The notes beneath the pieces were generated by a model. It searched no databases, was not told the origin of the DNA, and saw nothing but the letters and a program-made list of their open reading frames with translations. Position numbers and translations under genes: made by a program. 64,000 nt of DNA from Salvelinus alpinus (lineage: Eukaryota; Chordata; Actinopteri; Salmoniformes; Salmonidae), in contig NC_092091.1 in NCBI RefSeq assembly GCF_045679555.1, positions 85,066,877-85,130,876 of the forward strand. The letters are read 5' to 3'. Shown piece after piece: positions 48,190-59,028 of the stretch. Each line of letters begins with the position of its first letter. The first letter of the stretch is position 1.

Positions 48190-48620
48190 GTTCACTGGTT
48201 AGGTAGGACACAAGATATCTGTTAGATAGGAGCAACAGTAGTGATACATGGTTAGGTAGGACACAAGATATCTGTTAGATAGGAGCAACAGTAGTGATAC
48301 ATGGTTAGGTAGGACACAAGATATCTGTTAGATAGGAGCAACAGTAGTGATACATGGTTAGGTAGGACACAAGATATCTGTTAGATAGGAGCAACAGTAG
48401 TGATACATGGTTAGATAGGACACAAGATATCTGTTAGATAGGAGCAACAGTAGTGATACATGGTTAGGTAGGACACAAGATATCTGTTAGATAGGAGCAA
48501 CAGTAGTGATACATGGTTAGGTAGGACACAAGATATCTGTTAGATAGGAGCAACAGTAGTGATACATGGTTAGGTAGGACACAAGATATCTGTTAGATAG
48601 GAGCAACAGTAACGTTATTG
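48190..48620. repeat. 53-bp minisatellite, about 8 units
   Basis: The unit is 'ggttaggtaggacacaaga', 'tatctgttagataggagca', 'acagtagtgatacat'. It is preceded by two copies of a 65-bp stretch ('gtgatgacaggaattgacag', 47985-48060 and 48125-48195). Confidence 0.96.
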
Positions 48621-49549
48621 ATACATACCCTCAATGTGAAGTGATATTAATCCATAAATACAGAGCACAAGTACAACCCTTTTATATAAACCTTTAAAGA
48701 TAGTTAGAAAATAAACATTCACATAATATTTCAATAAGTCACCTGCTAGTAAATCACCTGCTGGCAATAGCTGGCGTAACATTGTAGTGCAGAGACCAAC
48801 GGTGCTAGTTAGCTCGTCATTAACACGGCTAGCTAAGACAGCAAAAACCTGGTTAACTGGCTGAAATAGGTCTTCAATTCAGGATCGGAAAAATAAATAT
48901 ATACATAGCCACATTCGCTATTGACTTTAGGATATATGAACCAGTTTTCCAAAACCACTATTGTGTTATACAGTTTTAAACAGTTTTTATGTACAGAGGA
49001 AGAGGACTCGAACCTGCTCTCAGAATATCTCTCAGACTGAGGAGCGGGCAGACCAACTTCCCAAATAGGGGAGAAGCACTCAAAACACACTAGTTGTACT
49101 TTCAAAGAAAATAATACAAAAATGGTAAGTCTGAAGACCTCTCGTATTACCAACCTTACTACAATGGCAGCAAATATTTGTATGAATTCAGTAACACATA
49201 ATGAAAGGAAACTTTGTTTACATCACCCCTTTTAATGAGGTGAATGGTTTTACCCACTACGCTCCCGGAACTGAGTCTTTGAGATCTACATTTTCACTTT
49301 GTTACGCCTTTAGTGAGCAAAACAGCTAATAACTTAGCTAAATACTGACATTATCCTCAATCGAGATATCTGTCCGTCGTTTCAGCTCCAACTGAACTTA
49401 AAGGTGCATTTCAGACACACATCTTCGTGGCCATTCAGGATGTAGTGTACTCAGACTGTCTAGCTCTAGCTAATAACACAGCATAGTAGGCTATTGGTTG
49501 ACAGACAGCCGCTAATCAGATCACATCACCGCCAGATAATTAACTAAAG
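48621..49549. other. Upstream region of tomm5
   Basis: This is unique-looking sequence, unlike the repeats around it, and probably holds the tomm5 promoter and 5' untranslated region. A 106-codon minus-strand frame (49153 to 48833) has no recognised domain and I do not propose it as a gene. No clear TATA box was found. Confidence 0.35.
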
Positions 49550-49654
49550 ATGCTGAAAATGGAGGGACTCGGGCCGAAGATGGACCCGGAAGAGATGAAG
49601 ATGTGGTGTCTTCGGTCAGGAACTTTCTCCTCCATGTCGCCCTGCTCCGAGTCA
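49550..49654 (+). CDS. tomm5: tomm5 exon 1, with an apparent 16-nt deletion
   Basis: TOMM5 is a 51-residue single-span subunit that stabilises the TOM translocase of the mitochondrial outer membrane. The exon starts MLKMEGLGPKMDPEEMK, matching the vertebrate N-terminus (EGLAPKLDPEEMK in human). In another frame it continues DVVSSVRNFLLHVALLRV up to the donor GTCA-GTAAGT. The coding part has 105 nt; 40 codons plus one base (121 nt) are expected from the family, so 16 nt are missing between EEMK and DVVSS. The loss removes the basic KRKMRE-type stretch and shifts the frame. Either this copy is a pseudogene (for example one of two copies left by the salmonid genome duplication) or the sequence has an error here. 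The donor site is intact. Confidence 0.8.
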
Positions 49655-50408
49655 GTAAGTACTGGACCAGAAGCTAGTCGGGTTTCCCTATGATGTCAAC
49701 TGTGTAGTCTGGCAGGTCCCAGATCTGTTTGTGTTTTTGCCCAGAGTCATGTATTCATATCTAAATACATGGCTCTGCTTTGGTCTATTCCATTGATATT
49801 GTCAAACTGAACATTACATTGAACATGTGAGTCATTTAGCAGACGCTCTTATCCAGAGAGACTTACAGTAGTGAGTGGATACATTTTCATACGTTGCATT
49901 GGCAGGACAATTCCATTAGTAGTTGGGAGGAGAGCAGAAACAGCCTAACACCTACACTGATACTGTGTAACCTGTCTGCAGTCAACCAGCCATCCAGACT
50001 GAAGTGAAGGCCTTATTACAGAATGAAAACACCTTCTCTTTCGTCGGCATGGCAACCTGTAAACATGTCAGTGGTGTCACAATGTTGCACAACAGCAGCA
50101 GAACATTGGATGGAGGGTCATTGTATCATTACACAGTGTCCCTGTCAATTCTACTGTATTGGTACATGTGGTATTACAATACATTAGATCTGTAGACGGC
50201 AGCATTGAAACAATTTACAACACATAGTCAACTAGCAACCTACTCTGTTTCAGTGCTGGTTAAATATCCCACTGATTTTATTCTGCTGTTAGAGGCCATC
50301 AGTAGAGACAGTCAGGAAAATAGTCTTTACAGCTAGTTTTTTTCTGTCAAACCATGGGAAGTGTGTCTATATAGGTAAGTACATATACAATTAGGATTTT
50401 ACTTTAAA
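49655..50408 (+). other. tomm5 intron, first part
   Basis: It contains a SINE-like fragment at 49830-49895 ('catttagcagacgctctta'), and otherwise nothing recognised. The 63-codon frame at 50004 is not supported. Confidence 0.4.
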
Positions 50409-52259
50409 AACCTGTTGAGGACCAGAGGGCGCTGTTTTCACTTTGGGGACAATCGTGCCCAATTTAAACGGCCTCGTACTCAATTCTTGCTCGTACAATA
50501 TGCATATTATTATTACTATTGGATAGAAAACACTCTCTAGTTTCTAAAACCGTTTGAATTTTGTCTGTGGGTAAAACAGAACTCATTTGGCAGCACACTT
50601 TCTGACCAGGAAGTGGAAAGTCTGAATTCGATGCTCTGTTCAAGGACCTGCCTATAAATGGGCATGATACGTATGACTATACGTGCACGTCATACACCTT
50701 CCCCTAGATGTCAAGAGGAAGTGAGAAAAGAAATGAGTTGATTATCTTGGCCTGAGATGGAATGAACCCTCTTGGAATGACGTGTACGTGTCCATTTTCG
50801 GTTTTCTGGAAGGCGCGTGGAGGGACCTGTAATTGCCTTCTGAAAAGCTGTCGTTATAGAAGGCTAATATCTCCGGCTTTGATTTTATTTGATACATGTC
50901 ACAATATCATCGTAAAGTATGTTTTTTCAATATAGTTTTATTAGATTATTGAAATCTTTTCGGAACGTTAGGCGTGTTGCGTTGTCTGTGTTTGTTGACG
51001 ATGGAGAGTTTCGTGCCACTTGGCTAGTGCGCTTGCTAATTCAAGAGGGACAAAGGACATTCTAAAACCAAACAACGATTGTTCCCGACAAAGGACCTCT
51101 TGTACAACATTCTGATGGAAGCTCATAAAAAGTAGGACTCATTTTATGATTTCATATATCTGTCTAACTGTGTACTATTAGTTTTGCGCTCAGGTTTTGG
51201 TCACTATCTCGCCATAACGTAAGCCTTATGTCGTAAAGAAGTTATTTTTAGAATTCTAACACTGCGATTGCATTAAGAACTAGTGTATCTATCATTTCCT
51301 ATACAACATGTATTTTTTTTGTAATGTTTATGAATAGTTATTTGGTCAGAATAGGTGAGAGTAATAGAAATATCCGCACATTCTGGGAAAAAGATGCTAC
51401 GTTAGCACAGTGTGTAACCACTGATTTCAGCTCTAAATATGCACATTTTCGAACAAAACATAAGTGTATGTATAACCTGATGTTATAGGACTGTCATCTG
51501 ATGGAGCTTATCAAGGTTAGTCAAAAATTATATATCTTTTGCTGGTTTGTTACGATCGCTAACGTGCCTATTGCTATCGCTAACGTACCTTGATGAATGA
51601 ATGCGGTAGTGTGGTAGGCTATTGTAGTAAGCTAATATAATGCTATATTGTGTTTTCGCTGTAAAACACTTAAAAAATCTGAAATATTGGCTGGATTCAC
51701 AAGATGCTTGTCTTTCATTTGCTGTACACAATGCATTTTTCAGAAATGTTTTATGATGAGTATTTAGGTATTCCATGTTGGTCTCTATAATTACTCTGGC
51801 TGCTTCTGTGCTATTTCTGACGGTAGCTGTGATGGTAGCTGCAATGTAAAACTGATTTATAGCTCAAATATGCACATTTTTCGAACAAAACATAGATTTA
51901 TTGTATAACATGTTATAAGACTGTCATCTGATGAAGTTGTTTGTTGGTTAGTTTGGTTGGTTCTTGGTTAGTTAGGTTGGCTTTGTGCATGCTACCTGTG
52001 CTGTGAAAAATGTCTGTCCTTTTTTGTATTTGGTGGTGAGCTAACATAAATATACGTGGTGTTTTCGCTGTAAAACATTTTAAAAATCAGACATGTTGGC
52101 TGGATTCACAAGATGTTTATCTTTCAAATGCTGTATTGGACTTGTTAATGTGTGAAAGTTAAATATTTCAAAAAAATATATTTTGAATTTCGCGCTCTGC
52201 CTTTTCAGTGGAATGTGGGAGGAGTTCCGCCTGCGGAACCCCAGAGCCAGACAGGTTAA
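50409..52259 (+). mobile_element. TTAA-terminal DNA element, copy 4, longest
   Basis: It runs from 'aacctgttgaggaccagag' to 'ccccagagccagacaggtt', imperfect inverted ends. The body is collinear with copies 2 and 3 ('actcaattcttgctcgtac', 'gtgttttcgctgtaaaac' several times). It sits in the tomm5 intron. Inner segments around 'gctgtaaaacacttaaaaaa' and 'tcgaacaaaacata' occur two or three times, so the element was built by internal duplication. No transposase. Confidence 0.7.
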
Positions 52260-52269
52260 GGTCAAATGT

Positions 52270-52450
52270 ACTGTTTTTTATTTTTTATTTATCCTTTATT
52301 TTACCAGGTAAGTTGACTGAGAACACGTTCTCATTTGCAGCAACGACCTGGGGAATAGTTACAGGGGACAGGAGGGGGATGAATGATCCAATTGTAAACT
52401 GGGGATTATTAGGTGACCGTGATGGTTTGACTGCCAGATTGGGTATTTAG
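52270..52450. repeat. Dispersed repeat fragment
   Basis: 'ctttattttaccaggtaag' and 'gagaacacgttctcatttg' are the start of a common fish repeat; a relative begins the LINE at 60135. Confidence 0.5.
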
Positions 52451-52494
52451 CCAGGACACTGTAACTGTCTAGTTGTGAAGAGAATCTAAATATG

Positions 52495-52858
52495 TTGTTT
52501 ATTTATCTCCTCTCCATTCTAGCACCATACGTTCTGTTGTGTACTGATCTCCTCTCCATTCTAGCAACATACGTTCTGTTGTGTACTGATCTCCTCTCCA
52601 TTCCAGCACCATACGTTCTGTTGTTTACTGATCTCCTCTCCATTCTAGCACCATACGTTCTGTTGTTTACTGATCTCCTCTCCAATCTAGCACCATACGT
52701 TCTGTTGTTTACTGATCTCCTCTCCATTCTAGCACCATACGTTCTGTTGTTTACTGATCTCCTCTCCATTCTAGCACCATACGTTCTGTTGTTTACTGAT
52801 CTCCTCTCCATTCTAGCACCATACGTTCTGTTGTTTACTGATCTCCTCTCCATTCTAG
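52495..52858 (+). repeat. 42-bp tandem array of 3' splice sites before tomm5 exon 2, 9 acceptors
   Basis: The unit is 'tctcctctccattctag' (pyrimidine tract and AG), 'caccatacgttct' (the first 13 nt of exon 2) and 'gttgtttactga'. AG dinucleotides lie at 52521, 52563, 52605, 52647, 52689, 52731, 52773, 52815 and 52857, exactly 42 apart; the last is the real acceptor. All nine AGs are intact. The frame of exon 2 is open through every unit. Confidence 0.96.
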
Positions 52859-52893
52859 CACCATACGTTCTTCAGAAGCTGGACAGCATATGA
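52859..52893 (+). CDS. tomm5: tomm5 exon 2 (C-terminus)
   Basis: After the last acceptor, with the split codon from exon 1, the exon reads TPYVLQKLDSI and stop (TGA at 52891-52893). This matches the conserved end of TOMM5 (TPFILKKLDSI in human), and the intron position and phase 1 also match. With the deletion in exon 1 the exon would be read in another frame and run to a TAG at 52894-52896. Eight decoy copies of its acceptor stand upstream. Confidence 0.85.
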
Positions 52894-52954
52894 ATAGAAT
52901 CCATCTTCTCTCACCCTCTACCCTCAAGACCTACATCACAAGATGCTTCAGAAC

Positions 52955-53520
52955 AACAACAACAACAAGCTGGTGAAGTTGCTACCCAACAGGAACAACC
53001 ATGACAACAACAACAAGCTGGTGAAGTTGCTACCCAACAGGAACAACCATGACAACAACAACAACAAGCTGGTGAAGTTGCTACCCAACAGGAACAACCA
53101 TGACAACAACAACAAGCTGATGAAGTTGCTACCCAACAGGAACAACCATGACAAGAACAACAAGCTGGTGAAGTTGCTACCCAACAGGAACAACCATGAC
53201 AACAACAACAACAACAAGCTGGTGAAGTTGCTACCCAACAGGAACAACCATGACAACAACAACAAGCTGGTGAAGTTGCTACCCAACAGGAACAACCATG
53301 ACAACAACAACAAGCTGGTGAAGTTGCTACCCAACAGGAACAACCATGACAACAACAACAACAAGCTGATGAAGTTGCTACCCAACAGGAACAACCATGA
53401 CAACAACAACAAGCTGGTGAAGTTGCTACCCAACAGGAACAACCATGACAACAACAACAAGCTGGTGAAGTTGCTACCCAACAGGAACAACCATGACAAC
53501 AACAACAAGCTGGTGAAGAT
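52955..53520. repeat. 48-bp CAA-rich minisatellite in the tomm5 3' region, about 12 units
   Basis: The unit is 'caacaacaacaagctggtg', 'aagttgctacccaacagga', 'acaaccatga'; the CAA run varies from unit to unit. It begins about 60 nt after the tomm5 stop. The 204-codon frame over it is an artefact of the 16-codon unit. Confidence 0.95.
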
Positions 53521-53555
53521 GCTTCTTGAGAAAAACATCAATTTGGAAACATTAT

Positions 53556-53710
53556 GAAAAGTTAATGTCACCACCATGATTGTTTAAGTTATATAGTCTA
53601 CCAAGTGTTAATGTCACCACCATGATTGTTTAAGTTATATAGTTCTACCAAGTGTTAATGTCACCACCATGGATGTTTAAGTTATATAGCCTACCAAGTG
53701 TTAATGTCAC
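53556..53710. repeat. 46-bp minisatellite, block 1
   Basis: Three to four units of the family at 54288-56351, cut by the ERV-like LTR. Confidence 0.93.
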
Positions 53711-54287
53711 TGTAGGGGGTGGGTCCCAAAGACCCTCCCCATGATTGATTAAGGGGACCTTAAGATTCATATGTTTTGCTGCAGGCCTTATAATAGATAC
53801 TGTTGCTATGTGTCTAAACTCTGCCACTATACGTTGTACAAGCATCTATATTAGTCTTTGTGGTTAAGCTCTGGCTGTTGTGAGTGTGTGCTTGCAGGCT
53901 GGGTCTGAGTCAGACTGAAACTAGATAAAGAGAAGTAACCACTGTCTGGTTTTGACATGTTGATATTGTGTGACAGTGGACAATGCTAATGAATTCAGAG
54001 ACGCTACTGTACAAGGTTACTTTATAAGGTAACCTCATCTTATTGCTGCATACACACATTGACGTAGGTGATCATACCACTAGAGAGTGATCACATGTAT
54101 ATAATCAGCTGTGCCCTTAGGTGGGTTGCAGAACTTACTCTGAAACATACATGCTGTGTTCCCGTTGTCAACTTCTGTCTGCAACTGCATTAATAAATGA
54201 ATGATTTATTTACTTAAAGATAATGTCTGATTACTGATTTCACCAATAAGAAAATGATTGACAAGGAACAAGGAACCTGCCCCGACA
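53711..54287 (+). mobile_element. ERV-like solo LTR
   Basis: It runs from TGTAGGGGGTGGGTCCC to CTGCCCCGACA, 577 bp, with a 4-bp target duplication TCAC (53707-53710 and 54288-54291) made from the minisatellite unit. ATTAATAAATGAATG near 54190 is a polyadenylation signal; the stretch before it ('gtgttcccgttgtcaactt') looks like an R region. The size and 4-bp duplication suggest a retrovirus-type rather than gypsy-type LTR. No internal gene remains. Confidence 0.7.
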
Positions 54288-56351
54288 TCACCACCATGGA
54301 TGTTTAAGTTATATATTCTACCAAGTGTTAATGTCATCACCATGGATGTTTAAGTTATATATTCTACCAAGTGTTAATGTCACCACCATGGATGTTTAAG
54401 TTATATATTCTACCAAGTGTTAATGTCACCACCATGGATGTTTAAGTTATATATTCTACCAAGTGTTAATGTCACCACCATGGATGTTTAAGTTATATAT
54501 TCTACCAAGTGTTAATGTCACCACCATGGATGTTTAAGTTATATATTCTACCAAGTGTTAATGTCACCACCATGGATGTTTAAGTTATATAGTCTACCAA
54601 GTGTTAATGTCACCACCATGGATGTTTAAGTTATATATTCTACCAAGTGTCAATGTCACCACCATGGATGTTTAAGGTATATATTCTACCAAGTGTTAAT
54701 GTCACCACCATGGATGTTTAAGTTATATAGTCTACCAAGTGTTAATGTCTCCACCATGGATGTTTAAGTTATATATTCTACCAAGTGTCAATGTCACCAC
54801 CATGGATGTTTAAGGTATATATTCTACCAAGTGTCAATGTCACCACCATGGATGTTTAAGGTATATATTCTACCAAGTGTTAATGTCTCCACCATGGATG
54901 TTTAAGTTATATATTCTACCAAGTGTTAATGTCACCACCATGGATGTTTAAGTTATATAGTCTACCAAGTGTTAATGTCACCACCATGGATGTTTAAGGT
55001 ATATATTCTACCAAGTGTTAATGTCATCACCATGGATGTTTAAGTTATATATTCTACCAAGTGTTAATGTCACCACCATGGATGTTTAAGTTATATATTC
55101 TACCAAGTGTTAATGTCACCACCATGGATGTTTAAGTTATATATTCTACCAAGTGTTAATGTCACCACCATGGATGTTTAAGTTATATAGTCTACCAAGT
55201 GTTAATGTCACCACCATGGATGTTTAAGTTATATATTCTACCAAGTGTTAATGTCTCCACCATGGATGTTTAAGTTATATAGTCTACCAAGTGTTAATGT
55301 CACCACCATGGATGTTTAAGTTATATATTCTACCAAGTGTTAATGTCTCCACCATGGATGTTTAAGTTATATAGTCTACCAAGTGTTAATGTCACCACCA
55401 TGGATGTTTAAGTTATATATTCTACCAAGTGTTAATGTCACCACCATGGATGTTTAAGTTATATAGTCTACCAAGTGTTAATGTCACCACCATGGATGTT
55501 TAAGTTATATATTCTACCAAGTGTTAATGTCTCCACCATGGATGTTTAAGTTATATAGTCTACCAAGTGTTAATGTCACCACCATGGATGTTTAAGTTAT
55601 ATATTCTACCAAGTGTTAATGTCTCCACCATGGATGTTTAAGTTATATAGTCTACCAAGTGTTAATGTCACCACCATGGATGTTTAAGTTATATATTCTA
55701 CCAAGTGTTAATGTCACCACCATGGATGTTTAAGTTATATATTCTACCAAGTGTTAATGTCTCCACCATGGATGTTTAAGTTATATAGTCTACCAAGTGT
55801 TAATGTCACCACCATGGATGTTTAAGTTATATATTCTACCAAGTGTTAATGTCACCACCATGGATGTTTAAGTTATATAGTCTACCAAGTGTTAATGTCA
55901 CCACCATGGATGTTTAAGTTATATATTCTACCAAGTGTTAATGTCACCACCATGGATGTTTAAGTTATATATTCTACCAAGTGTTAATGTCACCACCATG
56001 GATGTTTAAGTTATATAGTTTACCAAGTGTTAATGTCACCACCATGGATGTTTAAGTTATATATTCTACCAAGTGTTAATGTCACCACCATGGATGTTTA
56101 AGTTATATATTCTACCAAGTGTTAATGTCACCACCATGATTGTTTAAGTTATATAGTCTACCAAGTGTTAATGTCACCACCATGGATGTTTAAGTTATAT
56201 ATTCTACCAAGTGTTAATGTCACCACCATGGATATTTAAGTTATATAGTCTACCAAGTGTCAATGTCACCACCATGATTGTTTAAGTTATATAGTCTACC
56301 AAGTGTTAATGTCACCACCATGGATGTTTAAGTTATATATTCTACCAAGTG
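54288..56351. repeat. 46-bp minisatellite, block 2, about 45 units
   Basis: The unit is 'tgtcaccaccatggatgttt', 'aagttatatattctaccaag', 'tgttaa'. Variants are ATATTC/ATAGTC, CACC/CTCC and TTAA/TCAA; between 55200 and 55800 the two types alternate, a weak 92-bp higher-order period. Confidence 0.96.
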
Positions 56352-56822
56352 TGTCACGTTCCTGACCTGTTTTCCTTGTTTTTGTATGTGTTTAGTTGGT
56401 CAGGGCGTGAGTTGGGGTGGGCATTCTATGTTATGTGTTTCTATGTTGGGTTAAATCTGTTGCCTGATATGGTTCTCAATTAGAGGCAGGTGTTTGACGT
56501 TTCCTCTGATTGAGAACTATATTAAGGTAGGCTGTTCTCACTGTTTGTTTGTGGGTGATTGTGTCTGTGTCACCACACGGGACTGTTTCATGTTCATTCG
56601 TTTGGTTAGGCTGTTCCTGTTCGTGCGTTCTTTGTGTTATATTGTAAGTTCTCAAGTTCAGGTCTGTCTACGTCGTTTTGTTGTTTTTGTAATCTATTCA
56701 AGTGTTCTTCGTATTTTCGTCTTGTTTAAATAAATTCTTTATGTCTGCATACAACGCTGCGTGTTGGTCCGATCCCTACTCCTTCTCCTCATCCGAGGAG
56801 GAGGAATTAGACAGCCGTTACA
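56352..56822 (+). repeat. 5' LTR
   Basis: TGT...ACA ends, inner palindromic pair 'ctcaattagaggcagg' / 'cctctgattgagaac', AATAAA near 56731. The primer binding site expected just after 56822 is not obvious ('gaatcacccacctacc'). Confidence 0.9.
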
Positions 56823-56852
56823 GAATCACCCACCTACCAAGGACCAAGCGGC

Positions 56853-57200
56853 GTGGGAGAAAGCAACAGCGATCGCAGGATTTCTGGACATGGGAGGAAA
56901 TATTGGACGGTAAAGGTCCATGGGCACAGCGAGGAGAATATCGCCGCCCCAAAGCTGAGCTGGAGGCAGCGAAAGCAGAGAGGCGGCGTTTTGAGGAGCG
57001 AAGCCCGGAAGCAGGAGAAGGATCTGGGCTACACTACGTGGGAGGAGATCGACAGGTGGGCGATCGACCCAAGGAGAGTGCCGGAGCCCGCCTGGGATTC
57101 TCTGGCGCAGTGTGAGGAGGGATACCGGCGAATGGAGGCAGCACGACGACGCGGTAGGAAGCCTGTTAGTCAAGCCCACTTGGGGGGGGGGGGGGGCTAA
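56853..57200 (+). CDS. Gag-like leading ORF of the LTR element
   Basis: A charged frame of 115 codons with WRQRKQRG and GYTTWEEIDRWAIDPRR, then EPAWDSL and EEGYRRMEAARRRGRKP. It ends in a G-run after QAHLGG. It may be the remnant of a structural protein, but I do not recognise a capsid or zinc-knuckle motif. A neighbouring frame (56702-57115) overlaps it, so an indel may have broken it. Confidence 0.3.
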   Translation: MGESNSDRRISGHGRKYWTVKVHGHSEENIAAPKLSWRQRKQRGGVLRSEARKQEKDLGYTTWEEIDRWAIDPRRVPEPAWDSLAQCEEGYRRMEAARRRGRKPVSQAHLGGGGG

Positions 57201-57643
57201 AGGGTAGTGTGGCGAAGTTAGGTAGGAGACCTGCGCCAACTTCCCGATCTTACCGTGGAGAGCGAGAGTACGGGCAGACACCGTGTTATGCGGTAGAGCG
57301 CACGGTGTCTCCTGTACGTGTGCATAGCCCGGTGCGGGTTATTCTACCTCCCCGCACTGGCAGGGCTAGATTGAGTATTGAGCCGGATGTCATGAAGCCG
57401 GCCCAACGCATCTGGCCTCCAGTGCGTCTCCTCGGGCCGGCACACATGGCACCAGCCTTACGCATGGTGTCCCCGGTTCGCCTACATAGCCCAGTGCGGG
57501 TTATTCCACCTCCCCGCACTGGTCGGGCTACGGGGAGCATATAACCAGGTAAGGTTGGGCAGGCTCAGTGCTCAAGGGAGCCAGTACGCCTGCATGGTCC
57601 GGTATATCCGGCGCCACCTCCCCGCCCCAGCCCAGTACCACCA

Positions 57644-59028
57644 GTGCTTACTCCACGCACCAGGCTTCCTGTGCGTCTCCAGAGCCCTGTTCCTCCTCCA
57701 CGCACTAGCCCTATGGTGCGTGTCTTCAGCCCGGTACTACCAGTTCCGGCACCACGCACCAAGCCTCCTGTGCGTCTCCAGAGTCCTGTGCGTCCTGTTG
57801 CTGCTCCCCGCACTAGCCTGAAGGTGCGTGTCCTTAGCCCGGTACCTCCAGTTCCGGCACCACGCACCGGGCCTACAGTGCGCCTCAGCCGGCCAGAGTC
57901 TGCCGTCTGCCCAGCGGCGCCTGAACTGCCCGTCTGCCCAACGCCGTCTGAGCTGTCCGTCTGCCAAGCGCCGCCTGAACTGCCCGTCTGTACTGAGCCT
58001 TCAAAGCCGCCCGTCTGTACTGAGCCTTCAAAGCCGCCCGTCTGTCCTGAGCCTTCAGAGCCGTCCGCCAGACAGGAGCCGCCAGAGCCGTCCGCCAGAC
58101 AGGAGCCGCCAGAGCCGTCCGCCAGACAGGAGCCGCCAGAGCCGTCCGCCAGACAGGAGCCGCCAGAGCCGTCCGCCAGACAGGAACAGCCAGAGCCGTC
58201 CGCCAGACCGGAGCAGCCAGAGCCGTCCGCCAGACAGGAGCAGCCAGAGCCGTCCGCCAGACAGGAGCAGCCAGAGCCGTCCGCCAGACAGGAGCAGCCA
58301 GAGCCGTCCGCCAGACAGGAGCAGCCAGAGCCGTCCGCCAGACAGGAGCAGCCAGAGCCGTCCGCCAGACAGGAGCAGCCAGAGCCGTCCGCCAGACAGG
58401 AGCAGCCAGAGCCGTCCGCCAGACAGGAGCAGCCAGAGCCGTCCGCCAGACAGGAGCAGCCAGAGCCGTCCGCCAGACAGGAGCAGCCAGAGCCGTCCGC
58501 CAGACAGGAGCAGCCAGAGCCGTCCGCCAGACAGGAGCAGCCAGAGCCGTCCGCCAGACAGGAGCAGCCAGAGCCGCCCGCCAGCCATGAGCAGCCAGAG
58601 CCGCCCGCCAGCCATGAGCAGCCAGAGCCGCCCGCCAGCCATGAGCAGCCAGAGCCGCCCGCCAGCCATGAGCAGCCAGAGCCGCCCGCCAGCCATGAGC
58701 AGCCAGAGCCGCCCGCCAGCCATGAGCAGCCAGAGCCGCCAGCCAGCCATGAGCAGCCCCTCATTCCGGAGCTGCCCCTCAGTCCGGTGTTGCCCCTCAG
58801 TCCGGTGCTGCCCCTTAGTCCGGTGCTGCCCCTTAGTCCGGTGCTGCCCCTTAATCCAGTGGGGTTAATTTGGAGGGTGGCCATTTGGAGGAGGCTGCGG
58901 AAGCGGGGATTGACTATGGTGGGGTGGGGACCACGTCCGGAGCCGCCACCGTGGACAGATGCCCATCCAGACCCTCCCCTAGACTTTAGGTGGTGCGCTC
59001 GGAGTTCGCACCTTGGGGGGGGGGGTTC
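57644..59028 (+). CDS. Proline-rich repeat ORF of the LTR element
   Basis: The frame is open for over 460 codons before the 3' LTR. It starts with Pro/Arg-rich segments (PVRLQSPVPPPRTSP) and continues with about 27 copies of a 9-residue unit (PEPSARQEQ, later PEPPASHEQ) at 58055-58755, then PLSPVLP repeats. The DNA unit is 27 bp, so the +2 frame (57828-58868) and a minus frame (57565-59034) are open too. I cannot say it is translated; similar frames are common in salmonid elements of this type. Confidence 0.35.
58055..58755. repeat. 27-bp minisatellite inside the LTR element, about 26 units
   Basis: The unit is 'cagccagagccgtccgcca' plus 'gacaggag', with a block of four 'gccgccagagccg' variants at the left and seven 'gccagccatgag' variants at the right. 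Confidence 0.95.

Noticed and set aside
48833..49153. 106-codon minus-strand frame upstream of tomm5, as a divergent gene
   Set aside because: No domain, no clear promoter or splice context; kept only as part of the upstream region.
52262..52450. 80-codon frame next to the tomm5 acceptor array as a possible extra exon
   Set aside because: Dispersed repeat fragment without a usable acceptor and donor pair.
52943..53557. 204-codon Asn/Leu-rich frame and its 209-codon reverse
   Set aside because: 48-bp tandem repeat downstream of the tomm5 stop; both strands open because the unit is 16 codons.
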